Below, piece after piece: positions 8,407 to 16,290 of a DNA stretch of 64,000 nt. The stretch comes from CAIWHR01 sp963781285 (GTDB taxonomy: Bacteria > Pseudomonadota > Gammaproteobacteria > Burkholderiales > Casimicrobiaceae), in contig CAWAFI010000026.1 of assembly GCA_963781285.1 (NCBI GenBank), positions 62,001 through 126,000 on the forward strand. Direction: 5' to 3'. A model generated the notes under the pieces. It saw only the letters and a list, made by a program, of their open reading frames with translations. It did no database searches and was not told where the DNA came from. Position 1 is the first letter of the stretch. Each line of letters begins with the position of its first letter. Position numbers and translations under genes: made by a program.

Positions 8407-8873
8407 CTCGGGGTTCGTTAGGACTGCTTTTGTCGATAGCCTGGCTCGCCGCTTCCTCGTAAGCGCGACGCAGGATATGCGAATCAGACTGCTGGCCGCA
8501 CGTCGGAAGGCGCAGACGGCTATTTTGTATGCTACACACTGTACTAAAATTGTAAGAATGCGTATAGCACGATGAAGGACCGCATGCCCACACTCACTTG
8601 GTCGATTGATCGCTCGAACGATGCATAAGTTTGAAGTTAACGGGCTTGCTGGTTCAGGCTTCAAAAAACGCAACACCTTGCGCAGGATCAACGCGTCGAG
8701 GGTATTTATTTTGCCAAATTCTCGTGTACAGTACATTCAGGCGGAGCCGCTGACTAATCGAGGGGGAATCAAGCGGCATCATAGTTCTGCCATAGCGACG
8801 ACGACGAACTAATGGGGTTTGCTCGCGCGGCGCGTTTTCACCCCCTTCAGCAAGCTCACTTTGGAGACAGGCC
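8407..8873. promoter_or_regulatory. AT-rich intergenic region upstream of rpfF
   Basis: 467 bases with no convincing gene. From about 8515 to 8760 it is visibly richer in A and T than the flanks. It holds a perfect 11-base palindrome TGTAC-A-GTACA at 8725-8735, about 140 bases before rpfF and just after TTGCCA at 8711; this could be an operator or overlap a promoter. The proximal part ends with a GGAGACAGGCC ribosome binding site before the rpfF ATG. A short plus-strand frame (8606-8812) has no family resemblance or ribosome binding site and I do not call it. Confidence 0.45.
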
Positions 8874-9806
8874 ATGAACGCAATCGTCGAATTTCCTGCG
8901 CTCGCGAGTCTCGATCGAATGAAGCAATTCGATCTCGACTACGATCCCGAGCTTCGCACCCTGTTTTCGTGGATGAAGCCGGTCCCGCGCCCCTGCTTTA
9001 ACACGGAGTTTCTTGAGGACGTCGTTAGGTTCGAAGGAATGCTGGAGGAACACCAGGGGTGGATTGCATATCGCGGCCAACCAAATCGCATTGATTGCGC
9101 GGTATTCGGTAGCCGTATCGACGGCGTATTTAATCTCGGCGGCGACCTGTCGATGTTCATCCAGTCAATAATGCGCAAGGACCACGACCAGCTCATGCGT
9201 TACGGTCATCTGTGCGTCGACAACATGTATCGCCGCATCTCCGGTTTCCATGCTGACATAGCCACGTTCTCGCTCGTCCAAGGCAAGGCCTTTGGTGGCG
9301 GCTTTGAATGCGCGCTGGCAAGTGAAACGATCATTGCCGAACGCTCGGCAACTTTCTCGCTTCCTGAAGTTCTGTTCAATATGATCCCGGGCATGGGCGC
9401 ACTCTCGTTGCTCGCCCGGCGCATCGGCCTGCGCAAGGCCGAGGAAATTATCATGAGTGGGCAGGTTTTTACGGCGAAGGAAATGCACGATTTCGGTGTG
9501 GTCGACGAGTTCGTCGAAGACGGCACTGGAGAGGACGTGGTGCGTCGAATGATCCGCGGTCGCCAAAAGCGGCTCAATAGCTATCGGGCGATGGCTCGCG
9601 CGAAGCGTCATTTCCAGCCAGTGTCGCTCGAGGAAATGCGCGCCATTGTCGGAGTATGGGTCGAAGCGGTGCTGCAACTGGAAGCACGCGACCTGCGAAT
9701 GATGGCGCGTCTGGTCAAGGCGCAGGACCGAATGCTTACACGGGCCTCGGAAGAGGAACAGGTCGAGGAACTCTACGCGCCGGTTGCAGCGGTGAGCAAT
9801 GCGTAA
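8874..9806 (+). CDS. rpfF: DSF synthase RpfF (crotonase family)
   Basis: A 310-residue enoyl-CoA hydratase/isomerase-fold enzyme of the RpfF type, which dehydrates 3-hydroxyacyl-ACP and releases cis-2-unsaturated fatty acids of the diffusible signal factor family. The catalytic glutamates can be placed: Glu145 in FGGGFECALAS and Glu165 in FSLPEVLFNMIPGMGA, matching the two essential Glu of the Xanthomonas enzyme. N-terminal YDPELRTLFSWMKPVPRPCF and C-terminal IIMSGQVFTAKEMHDFGVVD also fit. The length is about 20 residues above the Xanthomonas protein. It converges on rpfC with only 24 bases between stops, as in Xanthomonas. The base composition is lower in GC than most of the window. Confidence 0.95.
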   Translation: MNAIVEFPALASLDRMKQFDLDYDPELRTLFSWMKPVPRPCFNTEFLEDVVRFEGMLEEHQGWIAYRGQPNRIDCAVFGSRIDGVFNLGGDLSMFIQSIMRKDHDQLMRYGHLCVDNMYRRISGFHADIATFSLVQGKAFGGGFECALASETIIAERSATFSLPEVLFNMIPGMGALSLLARRIGLRKAEEIIMSGQVFTAKEMHDFGVVDEFVEDGTGEDVVRRMIRGRQKRLNSYRAMARAKRHFQPVSLEEMRAIVGVWVEAVLQLEARDLRMMARLVKAQDRMLTRASEEEQVEELYAPVAAVSNA

Positions 9807-9830
9807 AGTCTTAGCAGCGGGTGAACCGAA

Positions 9831-12413
9831 CTAAAGCGACACGCGGTGCTTCTTGACCGTGTAGGCATTCAGTTGCACGAGCGTTGCGTCGAAGCAACGG
9901 CGCAATTCGACCTTCTGTTCGGCCAACAGGCCTGTCTGGCCGGCAGAAGCAGCCGCGTCGAATTCGACGCAACGCGCGGCAAGCTGCTGGGCGCCAATTC
10001 CGACGGCGGCGCCCTTCAGGGTATGCATTAGGTCGTGGACGTCCCCCCATTGGCCGCCCGCGACCGGAGCATCGAGACGCGCGAAGATCGTCTCGACATC
10101 GGACTTGAACCCACGGAATAACTCGGTGAGGAAGGCGGGGTCGCGAGCAATGCTCTCGACCTCGGCTATCCGCTGCTGATCCACGAGTGGCACCGAACCT
10201 CGGTTTGCCGGCGCAGACGCACCTAGGCGTGGTGCCGGCGCGCGGGATCTCCGTTTTGTGAGACGATCGATTGTCTGCAACAACGTTGCGGAATCGAACG
10301 GCTTACCCATGAATTCGTCAGCACCGGCTGCCTTGGCGCGGTCGCGTGCTTCCACAGTCACCGAGGCCGACAGGATGATGGCTGGAAGGCGATGGCCGGT
10401 CGGTTCCATGACGCGGATTGCCTTGATCACGTCCAGCCCCGTGCGGTGCGGCATGTTGAAATCGAGCACCGCAAGATCGGGATCTTCCTGTTCGTACAAA
10501 TCCAGGGCTTCCTCGCCGTCGGCAGCGAGGATCACCGTGTGGCCGGCGTGCTCCAGCAACTTACGAATGATCGCTTGATTCGTCAGATTATCCTCGGCGA
10601 CCAGCACTTTGAGTGGCGCGCGCTGCTGCTGGAGCACCAGCGCGAGATCGATAATCTCAGCACTTTCGCGACTTCCGCTTGCGGTGGCTGCATGGATTGC
10701 GTTGACGAAGACACGCGGCGCAACGCTTGGCCCCAGCGTGCACGCATCGCGGATGCTGCGCACGCGAGCTGTGTCAACCAACGAAAGAGGCTCCTGCGCG
10801 ACGTGAATCAGTGCAACAGGTCGTTCGCCGAGTCGCTGTGTGGCGACCGTGAATGCAGTGCAGGCCGTGTCGACGCTTGCGGCGACCACGATTGCACGGA
10901 TGCTGGCCCCTGCTTCCAGGATGGCGTCGACGCGTGGCCCGAGGGCCGAGACCGCCGGAATGGTCTCGTAGCGCCCCCCAGCTGCCTTGACCAGCGGTCC
11001 GACGCGTGCAATTGCAGGCGCATCGCCGACAAGGAGCGTCAATTCATCGTGAGCGACAACTGCCTCGAGCGGTACTTCGGCCGTCGGCGCATCCTTCAAC
11101 AGCGGGAGTTCGAACCAGAAGGTGCTTCCTTCACCAAATTTGCTTCGAACCCCGATTGTTCCTCCCATTAGCTCGACCAGTTGTTTCGCGATGGTCGTGC
11201 CCAACCCGGTACCACCATACCTCCGAGTGGTCGAATCGTCTGCCTGGGCGAATCGTTCGAAGATCCGGTCCAACGCATCCTCGCGGATGCCGATGCCCGT
11301 GTCGCGCACTTCGAATCGCACCGTCACGCCGTCTTGCGTTTCCTTCACCTGTTCGACCGCCAACGTCACGTCGCCGCGGTTGGTGAACTTTAGGGCGTTT
11401 CCAAGCAGGTTCAACAGTACCTGCCGCACGTGATGCGAATCGCCGCGCAGGCGATAGTCGAGCATCGGGTCTATGAGTATCCGCAAAGCCAGACCTTTCG
11501 CCTGCGCGTGCGGGCGAAAGAGATGCACGAGTCCGTTCAATGTCGCGTGTAGGTCGAACGAGGCGACTTCGATCGCCAGCCGACCGGCCTCAATCTTACT
11601 AATGTCGAGAACGTCGTCTATCAGCGAGCGCAGCACTGAAACCGAATGTCGCATCAGTCGGGCCAGTTCGCTTTGCTGGGGCGACAATACGGTAGCCTGG
11701 AACAAGTCGACGACACCGACAATTCCGTTAAGTGGCGTGCGCATCTCGTGGCTCATGTTGGCAAGGAACGTTGTCTTTGCCCGATTTGCCTCTTCGGCGC
11801 GCGCGCGCGCTTCTTGGATACGCTTCAGCAGAGTGGATACATACAACGGCAAAACGATCAGCGCGATCAGAAGTCCGATGCCTTCGGTGCGATGCTGCTG
11901 CCAATACGGCACGAATATGAGCGCGGTGGTGAATCCAATCAAACTCAGCGCCTGACACCCCCATAGATATCGGCGGCCAAAACGGAAACCATTGCCGAAC
12001 GTGATGAACAGATAGACACCGATCATCGACACGCCGTTTTCGCTAGCGAGCCAGACGTAAAACGTGGCGCCACCCGCGTCGGACACCATGCCGACGAGGC
12101 GCCGCCCGATATTCGGCGAAGGCCACACACATATGGCCACAAAGATCCCAATCGCGATCGCAAAGAATCCTGCAAGCCCGATCGCAATGTCTATGTGGAG
12201 ATCAGACCAACCCTCGGCCGGACCCCTGATCAGCGTCATATACGCGAGGACCAATCCCACGATTACAAGCCGCAGAATGGCCTGCTCGTGTTCGCTATCG
12301 GTCCGTCCGGCGAGCCGGGTCCTGAGGTAGGTGAAGGCGCTCATCAAGGGCGACGGCTCCCCGTAGAATGGAATCTCGGAGCCCTTCGTCGGTGGACGCA
12401 AGTCCCGTGCCAT
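9831..12413 (-). CDS. rpfC: DSF sensor hybrid histidine kinase RpfC
   Basis: 860 residues in RpfC order. An N-terminal segment containing SDSEHEQ-like TDSEHEQAILRLVI is followed by five or six transmembrane helices to residue 195. HisKA follows with FLANMSHEMRTPLNG (His222), then the HATPase with N-box NLLGNALKF and G boxes DTGIGI and GGTGLG. A receiver domain runs from about 602 to 720 (acidic pair Glu607-Asp608, phosphoacceptor Asp651, Lys704). A C-terminal Hpt domain has MHTLKGAA (His797). It should sense DSF and pass phosphate to RpfG. Xanthomonas RpfC starts near my residue 24 (MSAFTYLRTRL, start at 12344), where GGAG lies upstream at long spacing; the longer ATG has no ribosome binding site, so the shorter form is a real alternative. 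Confidence 0.94.
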   Translation of the reverse strand: MARDLRPPTKGSEIPFYGEPSPLMSAFTYLRTRLAGRTDSEHEQAILRLVIVGLVLAYMTLIRGPAEGWSDLHIDIAIGLAGFFAIAIGIFVAICVWPSPNIGRRLVGMVSDAGGATFYVWLASENGVSMIGVYLFITFGNGFRFGRRYLWGCQALSLIGFTTALIFVPYWQQHRTEGIGLLIALIVLPLYVSTLLKRIQEARARAEEANRAKTTFLANMSHEMRTPLNGIVGVVDLFQATVLSPQQSELARLMRHSVSVLRSLIDDVLDISKIEAGRLAIEVASFDLHATLNGLVHLFRPHAQAKGLALRILIDPMLDYRLRGDSHHVRQVLLNLLGNALKFTNRGDVTLAVEQVKETQDGVTVRFEVRDTGIGIREDALDRIFERFAQADDSTTRRYGGTGLGTTIAKQLVELMGGTIGVRSKFGEGSTFWFELPLLKDAPTAEVPLEAVVAHDELTLLVGDAPAIARVGPLVKAAGGRYETIPAVSALGPRVDAILEAGASIRAIVVAASVDTACTAFTVATQRLGERPVALIHVAQEPLSLVDTARVRSIRDACTLGPSVAPRVFVNAIHAATASGSRESAEIIDLALVLQQQRAPLKVLVAEDNLTNQAIIRKLLEHAGHTVILAADGEEALDLYEQEDPDLAVLDFNMPHRTGLDVIKAIRVMEPTGHRLPAIILSASVTVEARDRAKAAGADEFMGKPFDSATLLQTIDRLTKRRSRAPAPRLGASAPANRGSVPLVDQQRIAEVESIARDPAFLTELFRGFKSDVETIFARLDAPVAGGQWGDVHDLMHTLKGAAVGIGAQQLAARCVEFDAAASAGQTGLLAEQKVELRRCFDATLVQLNAYTVKKHRVSL

Positions 12414-12813
12414 ATTAGGTTGGTAGCAACGGTCGGTGTTGATGTCGCCTTTGGGACGACGATTAGCTCCCCATGATGCCCTTGTGAAGGGGGCAACGCA
12501 AGACTATGGGCAAGGGCACTGGCGGCCGAGATCCGACAGGTGACATCACGGGCCGCAGTGCAGCGATCCTGGGCGTGTTTGGCCCGCCGTGCCGCTTCCT
12601 TTGGCTTTCCGTGGGGGATTGGCTGAACGCAGAGGCTGTCGAAGAAATACTCGCGCAGCAATCGCGCTGACAGGTGGCAATTGCGAAATACGGCGGCATG
12701 GGCGGCTTCCGAAGACAATGTAGACTACGGCATTTCTTGATCTTCGACGATTAACGTCCCAGTCATTACAGACTTCGACGGCAGTAGGTTTCCGGGCTTG
12801 CCTCAACATAACC
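12414..12813. promoter_or_regulatory. Divergent intergenic region between rpfC and fabH-like gene
   Basis: 400 bases separating two divergent starts, so it should hold both promoters. No canonical -35/-10 pair is clear to me. The right third (about 12710-12815) is AT-richer, as expected for a promoter of the KAS III gene, whose ATG lacks an obvious ribosome binding site. No RNA gene, repeat or terminator was seen. Confidence 0.4.
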
Positions 12814-13755
12814 ATGCCGAGCACGATTACGGGCACCGGCCGGTACCTCCCGGCGCAGGTGCTGACCAACGACGAGATTGCGCGCCGGATCGATACGACC
12901 GATTCATGGATTCGGTCAATGACTGGCATCCAGCAGCGGCACATCTCTGCACCGGACGAGCAGGCGTCCGACATGGCATTCGTCGCGTCGCGGGAAGCAT
13001 TGATCGCGGCGGGTCTTGCGGCGACCGACCTCGATCTTATTATCGCGGCCACGATCACGCCAGACATGATTTTCCCTTCGACCGCTGCTTTACTTCAGGC
13101 CAAACTCGGCGCCAGGCATGTCGCGGCCTTCGATCTTTCTGCTGCGTGTTCGGGGTTTGTGTACGGAATTGCGATCGCTGATGCGATGGTCTCGAAAGGC
13201 GCGGCGCGACACGTGCTCGTCGTTGGCGCCGAAAAAATGTCGCGGCTCCTTGACTGGAACGATCGTTCGACCTGCGTGCTCTTCGGCGACGGGGCCGGCG
13301 CGGCTATCGTTTCCAGCTCGGATCGGCCCGGAATTCGCACGGCGCATCTTCACGCCGACGGCGGTCATCCCACCGTACTGAACTGTGCCCCCTATCTCGG
13401 CCACCCGTACGTTTATATGGATGGCGGCGTCGTGTTCCGATTTGCGGTGCGTGGGATGGTCGAGGCCGCCGAAGAGGCGTTGGTGGCGACTGGCACGCCA
13501 ATCAGCGAGATCGACTGGTTCATCCCGCACCAAGCAAATCTGCGAATCATCGAAACTGCGGCGCGCAAACTTAGACTTGCACCGGAACGGGTTGTCGTGA
13601 CAGTCGATCATCATGCGAATACGTCCGCCGCGTCGATTGCGCTGGCGCTCGATGAGGCAGTGCGCGACGGCCGCATCAAATCCGGCCACCAAGTGCTATT
13701 GGTTGGGGTTGGCGGTGGATTTACGTGGGGGTCGATACTAGTCCGCTGGAGGTAG
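12814..13755 (+). CDS. Beta-ketoacyl-ACP synthase III (FabH-like) within the rpf cluster
   Basis: A 313-residue thiolase-fold enzyme with the full KAS III triad by my count: Cys112 in FDLSAACSGFVYG, His239 in IPHQANLRI and Asn269 in HHANTSAAS. Also visible are the N-terminal GTGRYLPAQVLTN, TTDSWIRSMTGI and the C-terminal LLVGVGGGFTWGS. Housekeeping FabH condenses acetyl-CoA with malonyl-ACP to start fatty acid synthesis and normally sits with plsX and fabD. This copy instead stands alone between rpfC and rpfG. I infer that it supplies or selects the acyl starter for the RpfF product, or is a paralogue with a different primer, but nothing in the sequence proves this. The gene symbol is left blank to avoid confusion with the housekeeping gene. 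Confidence 0.92.
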   Translation: MPSTITGTGRYLPAQVLTNDEIARRIDTTDSWIRSMTGIQQRHISAPDEQASDMAFVASREALIAAGLAATDLDLIIAATITPDMIFPSTAALLQAKLGARHVAAFDLSAACSGFVYGIAIADAMVSKGAARHVLVVGAEKMSRLLDWNDRSTCVLFGDGAGAAIVSSSDRPGIRTAHLHADGGHPTVLNCAPYLGHPYVYMDGGVVFRFAVRGMVEAAEEALVATGTPISEIDWFIPHQANLRIIETAARKLRLAPERVVVTVDHHANTSAASIALALDEAVRDGRIKSGHQVLLVGVGGGFTWGSILVRWR

Positions 13756-14149
13756 CCACTGACCACTGCGTAAAGCATCTGACAGGAAGGCCTCGATTGG
13801 GGTGCGGCATCGCCACCTATCGGGCCACTAAAAGGGTCGTTTGCTCCGATGAAAGGTGATCTGAGTCCCGTTGTCGCAGCCCTCGCTGAACTCGACAACC
13901 ACAGCGATTCCGCCGGAGGAAGACGCGGCGAGCATTAATGCCGCCGTGCCATGCGGCGACAATTCGCGCAGGACCAGGATGCCGAGGCACGCGCCGTATA
14001 CGTGCTGCTGGATGCCTGTCGGGCTGCTTATGGGAACTAAAGTAAGCCTTAAGCGGAATCACCGCCAACCGTCTAATCTGCCGGCGACTTCCATCCCGTG
14101 CCGAGCGCGAGTGCCTAAGCGATCTTTGGGTTCCGAAGAGATGCTGTGT
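13756..14149. other. Intergenic region between convergent fabH-like and rpfG genes
   Basis: 394 bases where the KAS III gene and rpfG end tail to tail. Short frames exist on both strands, but none has a ribosome binding site or recognisable composition. I see no clean hairpin with a T-run. It is moderately AT-rich near 14000-14100. It could hold decayed sequence. Confidence 0.4.
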
Positions 14150-15250
14150 TCAGTCCGCGAACTCCGTGAAAATCGCGTCGATCCGGGTCGGGTCGCCGAG
14201 GAAGGCGTCGACGCATTTCGTGTCGAAGTGCTTGCCCCGCTGCGACCGAAGGTAATCGATCCCTTCCTGCACCGGCCACGCGTGCTTGTACGGGCGCTCG
14301 CTCACCAGCGCGTCGAAGACGTCGGCCACCGCAACGATGCGCGCGACGATCGGGATGTCCTCGCCGTGGAGGCCATTCGGGTAGCCGGTGCCGTCGAACT
14401 TCTCGTGGTGGCCGAGCGCGATGATCGCACCCATGCTGAGGTATTTCGACGGGCTGCCCTTGAGGATGTCGTAGCCGATGCGTGGGTGCCCCCGCATCAT
14501 CTCCATTTCCGGGGGGGTAAGCGGGCCCTGCTTCAGCAGCACCGAATCGGGAATGCCGATCTTGCCGATGTCGTGCATCGGGGCGGCCACTTCAAGGACG
14601 TGCGCGGTCTCGGTGCCCAGCCCGAGATGCTGGCCGATCAGCGCCGAGTACTTGGCCATCCGCATCAGGTGGTTGCCGGTGGTCTTGTCGCGAAACTCGC
14701 CGGCCTTCGCGAGCTTGGCGAGTGTTTCGAGCTCACGCTCGTGGATCTCGGCGACCGACTTGTCGACCTGGTACTGCAGTACACGTGCCTGATCGGAGAG
14801 CACGATCTTGTGGCGGCGGAGCTCGAGCAGGTTCGCGCACCGGGCGCGCGTCTCGTGCTCGTCCAATGGCTTGATCAGAAAGTCGGTGGCCCCGCCTTCG
14901 AGCGCCTCGTAGCGAACGCGGCGGTCGTCAACGACCGTGATCACGATGATCGGCACGTCCACGCAATGGGGCAGGCCGCGAATCTGTTTCACCAGCTCGA
15001 TCCCGTCGAACTCCGGCAGCTTGTAATCGGTGAGTACCATGTCGACGCGATTGTTGCGCGCGAACTCGAGCGCGCGGCTGGGCGTGTCGAACAGTTCGAG
15101 ATTGAGCTTGCCGTCGATCTGGCGGACGATCTCGGCCAGCAGCAGGCGGCTGCTGAACAGGTCGTCGATGATCAGGACCGTGTTGCGCTGGGCGCGCGCG
15201 AGCGCCAGCTCGGAGATGACTCCGGTGGGGCGAGGCTGCGCTGCGGTCAT
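14150..15250 (-). CDS. rpfG: Two-component response regulator RpfG with HD-GYP domain
   Basis: 366 residues. The receiver domain (about 24-140) has the acidic pair Asp29-Asp30, phosphoacceptor Asp75 (LTDYKLPEFDG) and Lys127 (FLIKPLDEHE). The HD-GYP phosphodiesterase domain (about 175-360) has His226-Asp227 in PMHDIGKIGIPD, GHPRIGYDIL, and HHEKFDGTGYP with GYP at 289-291. It should hydrolyse cyclic-di-GMP when phosphorylated by RpfC. The ATG has an excellent ribosome binding site (GGAGGA); the frame is open further upstream but crosses the tRNA-Pro region. It is co-oriented with rpfC but separated from it by the opposite-strand KAS III gene, unlike the rpfGHC operon of Xanthomonas; no rpfH is present. 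Confidence 0.93.
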   Translation of the reverse strand: MTAAQPRPTGVISELALARAQRNTVLIIDDLFSSRLLLAEIVRQIDGKLNLELFDTPSRALEFARNNRVDMVLTDYKLPEFDGIELVKQIRGLPHCVDVPIIVITVVDDRRVRYEALEGGATDFLIKPLDEHETRARCANLLELRRHKIVLSDQARVLQYQVDKSVAEIHERELETLAKLAKAGEFRDKTTGNHLMRMAKYSALIGQHLGLGTETAHVLEVAAPMHDIGKIGIPDSVLLKQGPLTPPEMEMMRGHPRIGYDILKGSPSKYLSMGAIIALGHHEKFDGTGYPNGLHGEDIPIVARIVAVADVFDALVSERPYKHAWPVQEGIDYLRSQRGKHFDTKCVDAFLGDPTRIDAIFTEFAD

Positions 15251-15463
15251 GGGCTCCTCCTTCGTCGCGGCGTGACAAAGGATCGACAAAGCAAGAAGCG
15301 TGCCTCTGTCAGTGAGTGTCTCGCTACGGCTTCGCCGTACGCGCGTCGCAGGGAACTGCGGCACCCGGTGGTCGCGGGCAACTGGGATGCGGCGCAAGCG
15401 CGACGGCGTCCCCTGTCCAAGCGGCGAGGCCGGCCCGAATTCCCCAAACCGGCTTCGTGAATA

Positions 15464-15540
15464 TGGTCGGGGCGAGAGGAATTGAACCTCCGACCCCCTG
15501 CACCCCATGCAGGTGCGCTACCAGGCTGCGCTACGCCCCG
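15464..15540 (-). tRNA. tRNA-Pro (anticodon GGG)
   Basis: A minus-strand cloverleaf: acceptor CGGGGCG closing with CGCCCCG, D arm with GCGCAGCCTGGTAGCGC, anticodon stem CCTGC/GCAGG around loop ATGGGGT (GGG), T loop GTTCAATTC and encoded CCA. 77 bases. Its 3' end faces the rpf cluster. Confidence 0.96.
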
Positions 15541-15566
15541 ACGCGAAGCTCGGATTATAGACCGGA

Positions 15567-16004
15567 TCATCGGTCCAGCCCCAGCAATTGTCGGATTCGG
15601 ATGAGCTCGTGCCGGAGTTCGGCAGCAGTGGGCACGTCGTTACGGACCGTGCCCCCAGGTGGCGGTACCGTGCCTCCTGCCGTCGCGCCTTCCGGACCCG
15701 AACCGGAGGGTCCGTTGCCGGGTGTCATGATCTCGGAGTCAAGTCGGTGCCGAGCGCCGTTGATCGTAAATCCTTGCTCGTAGAGAAGGTCGCGGATGCG
15801 GCGGATCAGCAGGACTTCGTGGCGCTGGTAGTAGCGCCGATTGCCTCGACGCTTGACTGGCTTCAACTGCGCGAACTCCTGCTCCCAGTAACGAAGCACG
15901 TGCGGCTTGACTGCACAAAGGTCACTGACCTCGCCGATGGTGAAATACCGTTTGGCGGGGATCGGCGGCAGCTCGACCTTGTTAGCTCGGCTGTGTTCCG
16001 GCAT
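15567..16004 (-). CDS. MerR family transcriptional regulator
   Basis: A 145-residue protein with an N-terminal MerR winged helix-turn-helix (KRYFTIGEVSDLCAVKPHVL, then RYWEQEFAQLKPVKRRGNRR and YYQRHEVLLIRRIRDLLYEQ), a Gly/Pro-rich low-complexity linker at about 92-118 and a short C-terminal helix (AAELRHELIRIRQLLGL). It lacks an effector domain or metal-binding cysteines, so it resembles the small MerR-like protein found next to ihfA in many proteobacteria, whose regulon is unknown. It overlaps the end of ihfA by 23 bases and probably is the last gene of the thrS-to-ihfA transcription unit, ahead of tRNA-Pro. Confidence 0.9.
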   Translation of the reverse strand: MPEHSRANKVELPPIPAKRYFTIGEVSDLCAVKPHVLRYWEQEFAQLKPVKRRGNRRYYQRHEVLLIRRIRDLLYEQGFTINGARHRLDSEIMTPGNGPSGSGPEGATAGGTVPPPGGTVRNDVPTAAELRHELIRIRQLLGLDR

Positions 16005-16290
16005 GGTTCGCGGCTTCGACCATGGCCTTCAGTTTCTGGCTTGCATGGAACGTGACCACGCGACGGGCGGTGATCGGAATTTCCTCGCCGGTCTTGGGAT
16101 TGCGCCCGGGACGCTGCGGTTTTTCGCGCAGTTGGAAGTTGCCGAAGCCGGACAGCTTGACGGCCTCGCCACGCTCGAGAGCGATTCGGATTTCCTCGAA
16201 AAAGTGCTCGACCATATCCTTGGCCTCGCGCTTGTTGAGGCCGAGTTGTTCGAACAGCAAATCGGCAAGTTCCGCTTTGGTAAGCGTCAT
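15982..16290 (-). CDS. ihfA: Integration host factor subunit alpha
   Basis: A 102-residue HU/IHF-family protein: MTLTKAELADLLFEQLGLNK, GEAVKLSGFGNFQLREK and PGRNPKTGEEIPITARRVV, the beta-arm with the intercalating Pro. FEEIRIALE and LNKREAK are typical of the alpha subunit. It bends DNA as a heterodimer with IhfB, which is not in the window. Its start overlaps the pheT stop (ATGA), the standard pheT-ihfA arrangement. Confidence 0.96.
   Translation of the reverse strand: MTLTKAELADLLFEQLGLNKREAKDMVEHFFEEIRIALERGEAVKLSGFGNFQLREKPQRPGRNPKTGEEIPITARRVVTFHASQKLKAMVEAANHAGTQPS

Noticed and set aside
8606..8812. 68-codon plus-strand frame upstream of rpfF
   Set aside because: No ribosome binding site, no recognisable sequence, and it lies in the AT-rich regulatory stretch where open frames arise by chance.
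13871..15460. 529-codon plus-strand frame opposite rpfG
   Set aside because: It is the complement of a clear receiver/HD-GYP gene and extends through the tRNA-Pro gene; composition is that of a shadow frame.
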